From positions 186,001-250,000 of the forward strand of contig NZ_FCOL02000004.1 in assembly GCF_001544515.1 (NCBI RefSeq): 64,000 nt of DNA. The letters are read 5' to 3'. Every line of letters begins with the position of its first letter. Position 1 is the first letter of the stretch. The notes beneath the pieces were generated by a model. The model saw nothing but the letters and a program-made list of their open reading frames with translations. It was not told the origin of the DNA and did no database searches. The DNA comes from Caballeronia terrestris. Its GTDB lineage: Bacteria > Pseudomonadota > Gammaproteobacteria > Burkholderiales > Burkholderiaceae. The translations under genes and the position numbers were made by a program. Shown here one piece after another: positions 63,814 through 64,000 of the stretch.

Positions 63814-64000
63814 TTAAAGCTCCTTAGCCCGTGCGACCAGATACCGCTTTATCACCGGCCGATAAACCGGTGTGAAGCGAAATCGAGAACGGCACCGCGC
63901 GTACGTGTAAAAAAACCGGTAAGGGTCAATCGCCTCGACCCGCGCCCGCTGCCGGATCTGGCTGCGGACACCTGTCGGACGGATACGGAAACGGCGCCAC
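63814..64000. other. Region upstream of livH to the window edge
   Basis: 187 bases with no gene. Read on minus it contains a -35-like TTGACC (63929-63924) and a hairpin CACCGG/CCGGTG nearer the gene. Either a promoter or an intercistronic stretch after an unseen upstream gene is possible. Confidence 0.4.

Overview
The window looks like a chromosomal segment of a Burkholderiaceae bacterium, most likely Caballeronia, Paraburkholderia or a close relative. This is inferred from the high GC content, the strongly GC-biased third codon positions, and gene content and order typical of that family: DUF3460-scpA-panC-panD, pepA-holC-DUF2486 facing lptF-lptG, zapB-zapA-6S RNA, and a cysI-DUF934-cysH-cysD-cysN-cobA sulfate operon. 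I see no insertion sequences, prophage genes, CRISPR arrays or integrases. Almost every gene is housekeeping or core metabolism. The accessory-looking parts are a small HicAB toxin-antitoxin locus and a stretch near 51-54 kb that holds a tandem-repeat protein and a decayed partial copy of its 3' end.

Layout. 1-6.3 kb: end of a bestrophin-like channel gene, then, on the minus strand, an Orn/Lys/Arg decarboxylase, dcd, a Cu/Zn-SOD-like lipoprotein lacking most metal ligands, and apbC/mrp; then an OmpA-type lipoprotein on plus. 6.3-7.1 kb: hicB and hicA behind two copies of one palindrome. 7.1-15.3 kb: metG, then tamA-tamB on minus. 15.7-19.4 kb: DUF3460, scpA, panC, panD, an orphan ParA ATPase and a hotdog thioesterase. 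19.4-30.7 kb: a cobalamin block in three transcription units. These are cobQ alone; cobU-cbiB-cobD-btuF on plus; and, behind a cobalamin riboswitch on minus, btuB-btuC-btuD-cobT-cobS-cobC. Together they cover B12 uptake and the late assembly and salvage steps.

31-42.4 kb: a zapB-like gene, zapA and 6S RNA, an EVE protein, a SIMPL protein, lgt, a LysR regulator divergent from ilvD, DUF2486, holC and pepA, lptF-lptG, and the chelatase cbiX. 42.4-51 kb: the assimilatory sulfate operon with SUMT (cobA, which makes the siroheme precursor used by CysI), divergent from cysB, then a LivK-type binding protein and tRNA-Leu(CAA). 51.4-55.7 kb: the repeat protein, a TIGR03118-like lipoprotein and an rsuA-type pseudouridine synthase. 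55.9-60.1 kb: a two-helix membrane peptide, an NAD-binding epimerase-like protein, a ferredoxin-type reductase, acetylornithine aminotransferase and a GNAT acetyltransferase. 60.1-63.8 kb: the livHMGF branched-chain amino-acid ABC transporter, read on minus.

The observation I would check first is the 270-base leader of the acetylornithine aminotransferase gene. It holds a promoter-like sequence, a 17-codon frame with four consecutive arginine codons, a strong terminator just before the gene, and an upstream segment that can pair with the terminator's 5' arm. That is the arrangement of a transcription attenuator, here on an arginine-pathway gene. All calls come from reading sequence and translations; no database search was run.
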